Below are positions 1 to 8,046 of a DNA stretch of 64,000 bases, in pieces (position 1 is the first letter of the stretch; each line of letters opens with the position of its first letter). Made by a program: the position numbers and the translations under genes. Below the pieces are notes generated by a model. That model did not search any database and had not been told where the DNA came from. It saw only the letters and a program-made list of their open reading frames with translations. Source of the DNA: Lachnospiraceae bacterium. GTDB lineage: Bacteria; Bacillota; Clostridia; Lachnospirales; Lachnospiraceae. The stretch covers positions 186,001 through 250,000 of the forward strand of contig CAJTDK010000005.1 of assembly GCA_910575105.1 (NCBI GenBank), written 5' to 3'.

Positions 1-517
1 TTTCCAGTTTGGACAGCTCATTTTGCTCTTTTTCCAGCCTGTCCTGCTTTTTTTCCACATTTTCGCGGATGTTCTGGAACTCTTTCAGCATATCACGGTC
101 GTAATCGCTGATCATCGTTACATATTCTGCGTTGTTCAAAAAATCTGCCATGCTCTCGGAGGACAGAAGAATCTGGAGCAAGGAGAGACTGCCGCCTTCG
201 TACATGAACCGGATCCGCTCCTTCATGGCTTTATAGTGGTTCTTTTCATTCAGCTTTGCAGAGGCAAGGTCAAGCTCTGCGGCTTCGATCTGTTTCGCTT
301 TTTTCTTAATCTTGGATGATGTATCTTCGAGCTTGGTACTTAAGGCGTCAAGCTCGTCATTCATGGTATCAATGTCATCCTGCAGCTCGGAAGTCTTCTG
401 CTCAAGTTCCGAGGAGTCGGGTGCGGCGTATATCAGATCGCCGGGGACGATGAGCGCGATGGCGCACAAAACGGCGGCGGAAGCTCTGCATATACGATGA
501 TATCTGCTTTTTATCAT
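1..517 (-). CDS. Secreted coiled-coil protein, PcsB/EnvC type, N-terminal part only
   Basis: The ATG at 517 follows an AAAGGGAA ribosome site and the frame stays open to the window edge, so about 172 residues are visible and the C-terminus is missing. Residues 1-31 form a signal peptide with a hydrophobic core. A long coiled coil starts near residue 35. The stretch YKAMKERIRFMYEGG and the later EYVTMISDYDRDML closely match YESMKKRIKYMYENG and EYISSISDYDRDML in the M23 peptidase at 40498, so the two are paralogues. Such proteins bind the ectodomain of FtsX and control peptidoglycan cleavage at division. Whether this copy ends in an M23, CHAP or NlpC/P60 domain cannot be seen here. Confidence 0.8.
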   Translation of the reverse strand, partial: MIKSRYHRICRASAAVLCAIALIVPGDLIYAAPDSSELEQKTSELQDDIDTMNDELDALSTKLEDTSSKIKKKAKQIEAAELDLASAKLNEKNHYKAMKERIRFMYEGGSLSLLQILLSSESMADFLNNAEYVTMISDYDRDMLKEFQNIRENVEKKQDRLEKEQNELSKLE

Positions 518-593
518 ACAAGTTCCCTTTCTGTTTTCTGTAATAAATTGTATGGTGTGTTACGCTCACGGAGTAAATAATATAGAAAGTAAC

Positions 594-662
594 GTTACTG
601 TTCACACAGGTTTGTACATCTACTGCACAGTCAGCGCGCATTCCTGACCCATGAACAGTAAC
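594..662. repeat. Intergenic palindromic element, 11-bp inverted repeat ends
   Basis: GTTACTGTTCA at 594-604 is exactly repeated in inverted orientation at 652-662, enclosing 47 bp. Read on the minus strand, the first 28 or so bases resemble the elements at 14561 and 16168. This looks like a short non-coding extragenic repeat. Confidence 0.6.
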
Positions 663-753
663 CACAGTAACACCAGTATTAGCCTTTATTATACATCACG
701 TTGCACAATAAAGCAAACTTTGATAAAATATTTTATAAATAGATAATAATCTG

Positions 754-781
754 TTGCTGGTCACGGAGTGAACAGCAGCAA
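754..781. repeat. 28-bp intergenic palindrome, copy 1
   Basis: Arms TTGCTG and CAGCAGCAA flank the centre TCACGGAGTGA. The minus-strand reading of 21091-21118 matches at 24 of 28 positions, and all four differences are transitions, so the two are copies of one element. Confidence 0.6.
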
Positions 782-827
782 TAATCTGGAATGAACAGAT
801 AATTTTCAGCTGAAAGGAATATACGAG

Positions 828-1406
828 ATGAAAAAATACGAGGAAGAGCACTATTGCTATGAGAATATCAAGGACAGGATCTATCCGTGGGTCAAAAATG
901 AGCTGAAGGACAGCCAGGCCCTGAACGGAAAGCGGATAGCAAAGAATGCAGCGGCGATTGCATTTGCGGGGGATCTGAAAGTTGTCTTTGCCATTAAGCG
1001 GGACAAGGGCAGTTATGAGATCGTGACGGACAATATGCTCTCGCCGGATACTGATATAGAGACGATGTATCATACCGCCTGTGAAAATCTGGTGCGGGAC
1101 GTAGAATTTGTAATCGGAAATACATGGGACGGCGCGTACAGCATCATCGCTGACGGGATCCATGAGGCAAGCGCAGTCTGTTTTAAGCATATCTGGCAGG
1201 TGTGTGTGAATAAACTGAAAGATGACCTGCTGATCATGGTGCCGTGCAAGGATACGGTACTGTTCGCCCCGGCGGGGCAGGAGAGGGTCGTTAAGGAGAT
1301 GATTTCCCACGGCAGGAAGGCGTATGAGACGGGGGACGACTGCATTACCGATACGGTATTTTTGTTTTCAAAGGAGAAGGAGGAGCTGACGGTTTATGAA
1401 GCATAG
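828..1406 (+). CDS. DUF1444-like (YtpQ-like) protein of unknown function
   Basis: This is a 192-residue soluble protein with no signal peptide or membrane segment. The C-terminal half (LLIMVPCKDTVLF, then a helix and DTVFLFSKEKEEL) resembles the end of DUF1444/YtpQ proteins, and the acidic N-terminal helix is typical of clostridial relatives. The function of the family is not established. The gene overlaps the following phosphatase gene by 11 bp, so the two are probably translationally coupled. The ATG is preceded by GAAAGGAA at good spacing. The family assignment is from memory and is tentative; the reading frame itself is well supported. Confidence 0.7.
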   Translation: MKKYEEEHYCYENIKDRIYPWVKNELKDSQALNGKRIAKNAAAIAFAGDLKVVFAIKRDKGSYEIVTDNMLSPDTDIETMYHTACENLVRDVEFVIGNTWDGAYSIIADGIHEASAVCFKHIWQVCVNKLKDDLLIMVPCKDTVLFAPAGQERVVKEMISHGRKAYETGDDCITDTVFLFSKEKEELTVYEA

Positions 1407-2235
1407 GATCAGGATGGTGGGCTTTGACCTGGACGGCACACTGCTGACGACAGATAAAAAGCTGACCGGATATACAAAGGAGATACTGAGAAGGGCGATA
1501 AAGGAAGGCGTTACGCTGCTTCCGGTCACCGGGCGGCCTCTCAGCGGAGTGTCGGAGGAGATCTCTGGCTTTGAAGGCATAAGGCATATGATCACCTCTA
1601 ACGGGGCCAGGATACTGGAGGATGGGAGGCCGATTAAGGAAAATCTTCTTCCTGTCGAAAAAGCGCGAAAAATCTTGGATATTTTCGAAGATTATGATAC
1701 ACTACGAGATATATATTATGATGGGCAGGGATATATGCCGGAAGCTTTTATCCAGCGCATCGGCGATTTTGTATCGTCACCGGCCATGGCGGCGTACATG
1801 GTATCGACACGCATCCCGATTAAGGATATCCGCGCAAAATTTGAGGAGGAGAACAGAAGCCTTGATAAGATACAGGCGCTTTTTTGCAGCAGAGAGGATC
1901 AGGAAGAGGCGTGGAAGAGAGTGGAGGCTCTTGGAGACGTGGAGGTTACCGGTTCGCTCAGCATGAATATCGAGGTCAACGCCGGCGGAGTCCACAAGGG
2001 CTTGGCGCTGGGGTGGCTGGCGAAGCGCCTTGGGATTGAGAGAGAAGAGGTGATGGCGTTCGGGGACGGCCTGAATGATGTAGGTATGATCAGGGAAGCG
2101 GGATGCGGAGTCGCCATGGCAAATGCCGTGCCGTCTGTATTAGAGGCGGCTGATATGGTAACAATGTCCAATGACGAAGACGGCGTTGCAAGGGCTGTGG
2201 AAAAATATGTACTGAACCGGCGCCGAGGCGTATAG
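1396..2235 (+). CDS. HAD-superfamily hydrolase, Cof-type phosphatase
   Basis: This 279-residue protein carries the HAD nucleophile motif FDLDGTLL (D11 and D13), motif II TGRP near residue 50, and the late motif FGDGLNDVGMI, which supplies the Mg-binding aspartates. The order and the length, with a C2-type cap in the middle, fit the Cof/YidA family. Members dephosphorylate sugar phosphates or nucleotide cofactors such as FMN precursors in the cytosol; the substrate here cannot be read from sequence. It starts inside the end of the DUF1444-like gene, with GGAGG upstream, and probably shares its transcript. uppP follows 34 bp later. Confidence 0.9.
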   Translation: MKHRIRMVGFDLDGTLLTTDKKLTGYTKEILRRAIKEGVTLLPVTGRPLSGVSEEISGFEGIRHMITSNGARILEDGRPIKENLLPVEKARKILDIFEDYDTLRDIYYDGQGYMPEAFIQRIGDFVSSPAMAAYMVSTRIPIKDIRAKFEEENRSLDKIQALFCSREDQEEAWKRVEALGDVEVTGSLSMNIEVNAGGVHKGLALGWLAKRLGIEREEVMAFGDGLNDVGMIREAGCGVAMANAVPSVLEAADMVTMSNDEDGVARAVEKYVLNRRRGV

Positions 2236-2269
2236 ATTATAGAAGATTTGAAAGGAAAGGAAGAATGAT

Positions 2270-3097
2270 ATGCTGGACGTATTAAAAGTGTTTATTCTCG
2301 GAATCGTGGAAGGAATTACGGAGTGGCTGCCGGTGAGCAGTACGGGCCATTTGATCCTGGTGGGGGATCTGCTAAAGCCTGGCTTAAGCGATGCGTTTAT
2401 GGAGATGTTCAATGTAGTCATACAGCTTGGTGCGATCATGGCGGTGGTCGTGCTGTATTTTCATAAGCTCAATCCATTTTCGCCTGCCAAGACCAACAAG
2501 CAGAGGATGCTGACCTGGCAGATGTGGATCAAGGTGGTCATCGCGTCGGTTCCGGCGGCAGTGATCGGGATACCTTTTAATGATATTCTCGATGAGATAT
2601 TCTACAAGCCGCTTCCTGTAGCGATCATGCTCATCGTATACGGGGTGCTGTTCATCATCATCGAGATGCGCAATGAGGGAAAGAAGCCGTCGGTCAGGAG
2701 GATTTCCGATCTGAGCATCGGGATGATCGTGTGGATCGGCGTTTTCCAGATGCTGGCACTGATCCCGGGGACCTCACGGTCGGGAGCTACGATCGTAGGG
2801 GCGCTGATGATCGGGATATCAAGAGAGGTAGCAGCGGAGTTCACCTTCTTCCTGGCGATTCCGGCTATGTTCGGCGCAAGTCTCTTAAAGCTGATAAAGT
2901 TCGGCCTGAAGTTTACCGGGCAGGAGCTGGGGCTTTTGCTGTTGGGATGTGTGGTTTCCTTCGTGGTCTCTGTCTTTGCCATTAAGTTTTTGATGGGGTA
3001 TATTAAAAAGCATGATTTCAAAGTGTTTGGGTACTACCGTGTTGTATTGGGAGGCCTGATTGTGCTGGTTACATTGATTCAGATGGTATTTGTGTAA
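2270..3097 (+). CDS. uppP: Undecaprenyl-diphosphatase
   Basis: This 275-residue polytopic membrane protein removes a phosphate from undecaprenyl diphosphate, recycling the lipid carrier for peptidoglycan and other wall polymers, and confers bacitracin tolerance. Both family motifs are present: EGITEWLPVSSTGHL near residue 14 (catalytic Glu) and LIPGTSRSGATI near residue 165 (catalytic Ser/Arg). About eight hydrophobic segments are visible. Length is normal for BacA/UppP. AGGAAAGGAAG precedes the ATG. A strong hairpin with a T tract lies just downstream, so transcription probably ends before the amino acid transporter. Confidence 0.96.
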   Translation: MLDVLKVFILGIVEGITEWLPVSSTGHLILVGDLLKPGLSDAFMEMFNVVIQLGAIMAVVVLYFHKLNPFSPAKTNKQRMLTWQMWIKVVIASVPAAVIGIPFNDILDEIFYKPLPVAIMLIVYGVLFIIIEMRNEGKKPSVRRISDLSIGMIVWIGVFQMLALIPGTSRSGATIVGALMIGISREVAAEFTFFLAIPAMFGASLLKLIKFGLKFTGQELGLLLLGCVVSFVVSVFAIKFLMGYIKKHDFKVFGYYRVVLGGLIVLVTLIQMVFV

Positions 3098-3111
3098 ATA
3101 TGCATATGGGT

Positions 3112-3157
3112 AAGTGGGTTTTTCGTGAAAATATGTAGAAAAACCCACTTGCTTTTT
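3112..3157 (+). terminator. Rho-independent terminator after uppP
   Basis: A 13-bp perfect stem AAGTGGGTTTTTC / GAAAAACCCACTT encloses a 13-nt loop and is followed by GCTTTTT. Confidence 0.9.
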
Positions 3158-3220
3158 GTACAGAATATGATAAAATATTTGCTGTAATGTATTTTTATGC
3201 AAAAAATGGAGGAAATGATT

Positions 3221-3997
3221 ATGAATATGAAGAAGTTGATCAGTATGTTATTAATCTCTGCATGCGTATTTTCTATGGCGGCGTGCGGCAGCAAGGATCA
3301 GGGAGATAAGGAAGACGCGGACAAGGAGGAGAAGCAGACGCTTATTATGGCGACAAATGCGGAGTTCCCGCCTTATGAGTTCCATGAGGGCGACGATATC
3401 GTAGGGATCGATGCCGAGATGGCGGCGGCAGTTGCCGAGGAGCTTGGCATGGATTTTCAGATTGAGGATATGGCGTTTGCTTCTATTATCCCGGCGGTTG
3501 ACAGCGGAAAGGCTGATATCGGCGTAGCAGGCATGACCGTGACAGAGGACCGTCTTCAGAACGTGAATTTCTCTGATACTTATGCCACGGCGACACAGGT
3601 TGTCATCGTAAAGGAAGGCAGCGCGATCGCGGGGCCTGACGACCTGACGGGCAAGAAGGTAGGCGTTCAGCTCGGGACGACAGGCGACATCTATGCAAGT
3701 GATATTAAGGATGCGCAGGTTGAGCAGTATAATAAAGGATTTGAGGCAGTACAGGCCCTGACTCAGGAGAAGATCGACGCAGTAGTGATCGACGGGGAGC
3801 CGGCGAAAGAGTTTGTGAGGGATGCAGAGGGCCTTAAGATCCTTGACGAGGCGTTCACCGAGGAGGAGTACGCGATTGCTATCGCGAAGGATAATGAGGA
3901 GCTGTTAGAGAAGATAAACGGCGCGCTCGCTGCCTTAAAGGAATCCGGGAAGCTGGACGAGATCGTTGCAAAGTATATTAAGTCAGATGCTGAGTAA
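3221..3997 (+). CDS. Amino acid ABC transporter substrate-binding lipoprotein
   Basis: This is a family 3 extracellular solute-binding protein. The chosen ATG at 3221 sits 8 nt after GGAGG; an in-frame ATG at 3197 lies before the ribosome site and is rejected. Residues 1-21 are a lipoprotein signal ending in SMAA-C22, so the mature protein is anchored to the outer face of the membrane by Cys22. The body holds typical blocks: ATNAEFPPYEF, DIGVAGMTVTEDR, and GKKVGVQLGTTGD. It delivers a polar amino acid to the permease and ATPase encoded directly downstream. The ligand (Gln, His, Arg or Cys) cannot be told from sequence alone. Confidence 0.93.
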   Translation: MNMKKLISMLLISACVFSMAACGSKDQGDKEDADKEEKQTLIMATNAEFPPYEFHEGDDIVGIDAEMAAAVAEELGMDFQIEDMAFASIIPAVDSGKADIGVAGMTVTEDRLQNVNFSDTYATATQVVIVKEGSAIAGPDDLTGKKVGVQLGTTGDIYASDIKDAQVEQYNKGFEAVQALTQEKIDAVVIDGEPAKEFVRDAEGLKILDEAFTEEEYAIAIAKDNEELLEKINGALAALKESGKLDEIVAKYIKSDAE

Positions 3998-4016
3998 CAG
4001 CAGATAGGGATAAGGT

Positions 4017-4712
4017 ATGTTTCAGGAATGGCAGGATAAATTTGTAAATAACTTTATTACCGATGACCGGTGGAAATATATTGCGGACGGGCTTGTGACG
4101 ACGCTGCAGGTGACGTTCTTTGCGGTCATCATCGGTATCGTGCTGGGGTTTCTCGTGGCCGTGGTACGCTCTACCTATGATAAGACCGGGAAGCTTGGGA
4201 TTCTGAATGCGCTTTGCAAGCTGTATCTGACGGTGATCCGCGGGACACCGGTGGTCGTACAGCTTCTGATCATCTACTTCGTGATCTTCGGGAGTGCGAG
4301 GGATATCAGCAAGGTTGCGGTCGCGGTGATGGCGTTCGGCTTCAATTCCGGAGCCTATGTGGCGGAGATCTTCCGCTCCGGGATCATGTCTGTTGACAGC
4401 GGGCAGTTTGAGGCGGGACGCAGCCTTGGATTTAACTATGTCCAGACGATGCGCTATATCATTATGCCGCAGGCGTTTAAGAACGTGCTTCCCGCGCTTT
4501 GCAATGAGTTTATCGTTCTGCTGAAGGAGACTTCTGTGTCCGGATACATTGCGCTGCAGGATCTCACGAAGGGCGGGGACATCATCAGGAGCCGCACTTA
4601 TGATGCGCTGATGCCTCTGCTTGCAGTCGCTGTTATCTATCTGACCATGGTAATTATATTTACAAAGCTTGTGAATATACTGGAGAGGAGGCTGAGGAGC
4701 AGTGACCACTAA
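4017..4712 (+). CDS. Polar amino acid ABC transporter permease
   Basis: This 231-residue inner membrane protein of the HisM/ArtQ/GlnP family has about five transmembrane segments. The EAA loop that docks on the ATPase is visible as [20 protein letters not shown] near residue 140. A family motif [11 protein letters not shown] near residue 75 lies in the third hydrophobic stretch. It is the only permease in the cluster, so the transporter probably uses a homodimer. The gene starts 19 bp after the binding-protein gene and overlaps the ATPase gene by 11 bp, so the three genes form one operon. Confidence 0.94.
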   Translation: MFQEWQDKFVNNFITDDRWKYIADGLVTTLQVTFFAVIIGIVLGFLVAVVRSTYDKTGKLGILNALCKLYLTVIRGTPVVVQLLIIYFVIFGSARDISKVAVAVMAFGFNSGAYVAEIFRSGIMSVDSGQFEAGRSLGFNYVQTMRYIIMPQAFKNVLPALCNEFIVLLKETSVSGYIALQDLTKGGDIIRSRTYDALMPLLAVAVIYLTMVIIFTKLVNILERRLRSSDH

Positions 4713-5448
4713 TTATGGAGATACGTTGATCAAGGTTCAGAATTTACATAAGATCTTCGGGGAGCTGCACGCCTTAAACGGGATTTCCGAGGAGATACAT
4801 AAGGGGGAGGTCGTGGTAATCGTCGGGCCGTCGGGTTCGGGAAAGTCCACATTCCTGCGCTCTTTGAATCTTCTGGAGGAGCCTTCCAGGGGACAGGTGA
4901 TTTTTGAGGGAGAGGATATTACGGATAAAAAGGTGGACATCAATAAGCACCGTCAGAAGATGGGGATGGTGTTCCAGCATTTCAATCTGTTCCCCCATAA
5001 GACTATTCTGCAGAATATCACCCTCGCTCCGGTCAAACTCCTGAAAAAGAGCCGGGAAGAGGCAGAGAGGCGGGCGACGGAGCTTCTTCGTCTGGTAGGG
5101 CTTGAGGAGAAGGCGCACGCCTATCCGTCGCAGCTTTCCGGCGGGCAGAAGCAGCGTATCGCCATCGTGCGTTCGCTGGCTATGGATCCGGAGGTTATGC
5201 TGTTTGACGAGCCGACGTCGGCTCTTGACCCGGAGATGGTAGGTGAAGTCTTAGAGCTGATGAAGAAGCTTGCCAGGGACGGGATGACGATGGTAGTTGT
5301 CACTCATGAGATGGGATTTGCCAAAGAGGTGGCGACGCGGATCATCTTTATGGATGAGGGGCAGATCAAGGAGCAGGCAAAGCCTTCGGAATTTTTTGAG
5401 AATCCGAAGGATGAGCGGCTTAAGGAGTTTTTGTCGAAGATATTATAA
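4702..5448 (+). CDS. glnQ: Polar amino acid ABC transporter ATPase (GlnQ type)
   Basis: This 248-residue ABC ATPase has a complete motif set: Walker [10 protein letters not shown] (residues 42-50), Q-loop in [14 protein letters not shown], signature LSGGQKQR, Walker [13 protein letters not shown] and switch His in [10 protein letters not shown]. The GTG start at 4702 overlaps the permease end. The FPHKT block is characteristic of the polar amino acid uptake subfamily. It energises uptake through the permease upstream. The name glnQ marks the subfamily and does not prove glutamine specificity. A terminator lies 70 bp downstream. Confidence 0.93.
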   Translation: MTTNYGDTLIKVQNLHKIFGELHALNGISEEIHKGEVVVIVGPSGSGKSTFLRSLNLLEEPSRGQVIFEGEDITDKKVDINKHRQKMGMVFQHFNLFPHKTILQNITLAPVKLLKKSREEAERRATELLRLVGLEEKAHAYPSQLSGGQKQRIAIVRSLAMDPEVMLFDEPTSALDPEMVGEVLELMKKLARDGMTMVVVTHEMGFAKEVATRIIFMDEGQIKEQAKPSEFFENPKDERLKEFLSKIL

Positions 5449-5516
5449 AAAATACAGGATGGAAGCGTTTTTGTCCTGATATTATGATATGGGAAAAGAA
5501 TTGTCAGATTGCAGCG

Positions 5517-5544
5517 GGCGCCGGAAATGTTCCGGCGCCTTTTT
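5517..5544 (+). terminator. Terminator of the amino acid transporter operon
   Basis: A perfect 10-bp stem GGCGCCGGAA / TTCCGGCGCC with a 3-nt ATG loop is followed by five T. Confidence 0.95.
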
Positions 5545-5554
5545 AAGCTTTCCG

Positions 5555-5573
5555 CCATTACAAAATGTAATGG
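5555..5573. promoter_or_regulatory. Perfect palindrome, possible operator
   Basis: CCATTACA-AAA-TGTAATGG is an exact 8-bp dyad, 11 bp past the preceding terminator and 134 bp upstream of the YitT gene. It has no T tract, so it is more like a protein-binding site than a terminator. No regulator is encoded next to it. Confidence 0.35.
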
Positions 5574-5706
5574 TAGAATTAGAAAAAAGATATCATTAAC
5601 CGGTTGTAAATCAGGGTGGCAGGTGATAGAATAGGCAATGTTTTACGGCAGAATTGCCGGAAAATATCGCAATAACGGGTAAGGAAAAGAAAGAGGGAAT
5701 TAAGAA

Positions 5707-6594
5707 ATGAGTAATCTGATCGACGCAAAGAAGAAGGAATGGCTGGCGCAGCTTGCTTATTCTGTAGGAGGCAATTTAATCTACTGTCTCGGCTTTAATC
5801 TGCTGATCGTCCCCATGGGCTTTTACAGCGGCGGATTTATGGGTGTATCGCAGCTTGCGGGATTATTTCTTACGCGGGGGCTTCATCTTCCGATACCGCC
5901 GGAAGCGAACGTCACGGGTATCATCTATTTTGCGATCAATATCCCGCTCATGTATCTGGGATACCGGGTGCTTGGCAGGGAATTTGCGGTCAAGACGCTT
6001 ATTATGACCAGTTTGATGAGTGCGTTCCTTGTGGTGATCCCGATTCCGAAGCTGCCGATCGTGGAGGATTACCTGACGGCATGTATCATCGGCGGGATTG
6101 TCTGCGGGCTTGGAAGCGGCCTTGTCCTGAGGGGGCGCTCGTCGGCAGGCGGTCAGGATATCATCGGGCTTTGCTGTGCGAAGAAATACCCTAATTTCAG
6201 CGTGGGGAAAGTGACGATCATCATGAATATATTCGTGTACGGGGTCTGTATGTTCCTGTTTGACATCGAGATTGTCATCTATTCGCTGATCTACGCGACG
6301 GTACTGTCTGTTGCGGTTGACCGGGTACATATCCAGAATATCAATATGAGTGTAATGATTTTTACAAAGAAGGTGGGCATATCCAAGGCGATCATGGAGC
6401 AGACCGGTCGCGGAGTGACCAACTGGGACGGCGAGGGAGCGTATACGAACAGGACCTCTTACATCCTGTTTGTGCTGATATCAAAGTATGAGGTGGCACA
6501 GCTTAAGAAGATTGTGCGGAGCCTTGACCCTAATGCTTTTATGATCTTTACCGAAGGGTGTTCGGTGGACGGGAATTTTGAGAAGCGGTTATAA
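5707..6594 (+). CDS. YitT family membrane protein
   Basis: This 295-residue protein has an N-terminal five-to-six-helix YitT (DUF161) membrane domain (residues about 15-205), including GLGSGLVLRGRSSAGGQDI, and a C-terminal cytosolic DUF2179 domain (about 210-290) ending in a ferredoxin-like fold. Length and order are normal for the family. YitT proteins are widespread in Firmicutes and are suspected transporters, but the substrate is unknown. The gene stands alone between two terminators. A second, more distant relative (YczE type) lies at 58781. Confidence 0.9.
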   Translation: MSNLIDAKKKEWLAQLAYSVGGNLIYCLGFNLLIVPMGFYSGGFMGVSQLAGLFLTRGLHLPIPPEANVTGIIYFAINIPLMYLGYRVLGREFAVKTLIMTSLMSAFLVVIPIPKLPIVEDYLTACIIGGIVCGLGSGLVLRGRSSAGGQDIIGLCCAKKYPNFSVGKVTIIMNIFVYGVCMFLFDIEIVIYSLIYATVLSVAVDRVHIQNINMSVMIFTKKVGISKAIMEQTGRGVTNWDGEGAYTNRTSYILFVLISKYEVAQLKKIVRSLDPNAFMIFTEGCSVDGNFEKRL

Positions 6595-6615
6595 TATTGA
6601 ATTGAATATACTGGA

Positions 6616-6648
6616 TAAAAAAGTGCTGTCATTGCTGGCAGCACTTTT
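6616..6648 (+). terminator. Terminator after the YitT gene
   Basis: Stem AGTGCTGTCA / TGGCAGCACT (one wobble pair) with loop TTGC is followed by TTTT. An upstream A run makes it potentially bidirectional. Confidence 0.85.
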
Positions 6649-6671
6649 AAAGTTAGCCAGGGTTGTCAATA

Positions 6672-6710
6672 AAAAATAAGAAAGTAAAAATAAGAAAGAA
6701 AAATAAGAAA
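6672..6710. repeat. Short A-rich tandem repeat
   Basis: Three near-identical 12-14-bp copies of AAAAATAAGAAAG lie in tandem in the leader of the sigma factor gene. Confidence 0.6.
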
Positions 6711-6765
6711 ATTAATGTAACGAAAACAGTGTTTCTAGGATATATAGGTAAAGCGAGGTGAGGAA

Positions 6766-7239
6766 ATGTTGAATATGGACTCGGCATACCGGGAAAATGC
6801 CAGGAAGGTGTACCGGTTCCTGATGTCTCTGTGCTATGAAGAGGAAACGGCAGAGGAGCTTACCCAGGAGACCTTCTATCAGGCGGTGCGCTGCGCGGAC
6901 AAATATGACGGGACATGTAAGGTATCGACCTGGCTGTGCCAGATTGCCAAGCACCTCTGGTACCGGGAGCTGGAGAAAAGAAAGAAGAAGGGAACAAGCC
7001 CCCTTGATAAGCAGATGGTATCTGAGCATAAGGCGCCGGACGAGGAGCTGTGCATCCGGGAGGAGAAGATGGAGCTGTTCCGGAAGGTGCATGTTCTGGA
7101 TGAGACGGCGAAAGAGGTGGTGCTCCTCAGGGTTACAGGAGCATTTTCCTTCCGGGAGATCGGGGAGCTGTTCGGGAAAAATGAAAACTGGGCGAGAGTG
7201 ACATTTTACCGGGCGAAGCAAAAAATTGTGAAAGGATGA
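6766..7239 (+). CDS. ECF-type RNA polymerase sigma factor
   Basis: This 157-residue protein has the two-domain layout of ECF sigma factors. Region 2 (residues about 8-70) includes EETAEELTQETFYQAVR and KVSTWLCQIAKHLWYREL, which bind the -10 element and core polymerase. Region 4 (about 105-157) includes FSFREIGELFGKNENWARVT, the -35 recognition helix-turn-helix. GAGGTGAGG precedes the ATG. The next gene, 6 bp downstream, encodes a zinc-finger membrane protein that is almost certainly its anti-sigma factor. Such pairs respond to envelope or antimicrobial stress. The leader contains TGTAAC, which resembles an ECF -35 box, but no convincing -10 was seen. Confidence 0.93.
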   Translation: MLNMDSAYRENARKVYRFLMSLCYEEETAEELTQETFYQAVRCADKYDGTCKVSTWLCQIAKHLWYRELEKRKKKGTSPLDKQMVSEHKAPDEELCIREEKMELFRKVHVLDETAKEVVLLRVTGAFSFREIGELFGKNENWARVTFYRAKQKIVKG

Positions 7240-7245
7240 TGAATT

Positions 7246-7959
7246 ATGATGGAATGCGCAATTATCAAGGATTTACTGCCTAGTTTTATCGACGGGCTGA
7301 CAAGCGAGGAGAGCAACCGGGTGGTCGGGGAGCATCTGAAGGAGTGTGCAAAGTGCCGGGATTACCTGGAGGAGATGAAAGCAGAGCTTGAATCAGGGAA
7401 GTATATGGAGATAAACAAGGAGCAGGAAAAGGCGGAAATCTGGATTTTCAAAAAACTAAAAAAGATCATGGAGCGTACGGTTTTCGGAACTATAGTTGCA
7501 GTACTTTTAGTAATGGTGGTTCTGTGGGGGATTTATGAGCAAACCTTCATTTTCAGAATAAGTACGTTATCTGATGAGGTGGAAGTGACTTATGAGAATG
7601 TGAAAGGAGTGGTAAGAGTTGGCTTTGAGCCGAAGAAAGACAATGTCCGTATTGAAGGATGGATGGGGGTGCTTTATGATGAATCATCGGGTAAATTGCT
7701 TACAAACGCATCGGGCAGAGAACGGGATTGTCTGACACTTGTCAGTTGCGGGATCAGTCCGCTGAAAAAAGACGGTAATAAGAAATTTTATCTCCATTAT
7801 GTATTTTTAGATGATGGAACGGTAATCTATCTAAGTGAATATGGGGAGAATATCAGGGCTGAAGAGGATGATATACTGACAGTGGAGTTCGGGGATAAGA
7901 CGGTGGAAATTCCTTTAAGAGACCTTCGGACGGAGGCGGGGATTGAAAAACTGAAATAA
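7246..7959 (+). CDS. Membrane anti-sigma factor with zinc-finger domain
   Basis: In this 237-residue protein the N-terminal part MECAIIKDLLPSFIDGL and HLKECAKCRDYL forms the zf-HC2 anti-sigma domain (His-x3-Cys-x2-Cys). It is followed by one transmembrane helix near residues 82-102 and an extracytoplasmic domain of about 130 residues with no recognised family. The layout fits a regulator that holds the sigma factor upstream at the membrane until an external signal arrives. The start is the first of two adjacent ATG codons. No third gene of the operon is evident; the next gene has its own ribosome site 87 bp away. Confidence 0.9.
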   Translation: MMECAIIKDLLPSFIDGLTSEESNRVVGEHLKECAKCRDYLEEMKAELESGKYMEINKEQEKAEIWIFKKLKKIMERTVFGTIVAVLLVMVVLWGIYEQTFIFRISTLSDEVEVTYENVKGVVRVGFEPKKDNVRIEGWMGVLYDESSGKLLTNASGRERDCLTLVSCGISPLKKDGNKKFYLHYVFLDDGTVIYLSEYGENIRAEEDDILTVEFGDKTVEIPLRDLRTEAGIEKLK

Positions 7960-8046
7960 TTGGTTCTCTGTCTGTACATTTCCAGAAATTTTATATATAA
8001 TAAAGACAGTAATATCATTATTATAGATTAAGGGAGGTTTTCACCA

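Larger units (their letters stand above)
518..827. other. Repeat-bearing 310-bp intergenic region
   Basis: This stretch lies between two divergently transcribed genes and has no convincing gene. It holds two palindromic elements (594-662 and 754-781) related to elements elsewhere in the window, plus A+T-rich stretches that probably contain both promoters. The ribosome site of the downstream gene (GAAAGGAA) lies at 812-819. Confidence 0.6.

Noticed and set aside
5608-5625. AGGGTGGCAGG upstream of the YitT gene, recalling a T-box sequence.
   Set aside because: The T-box core needs AGGGTGGNACCGCG; the match ends after AGGGTGG and no specifier stem or T-box terminator/antiterminator pair is visible.
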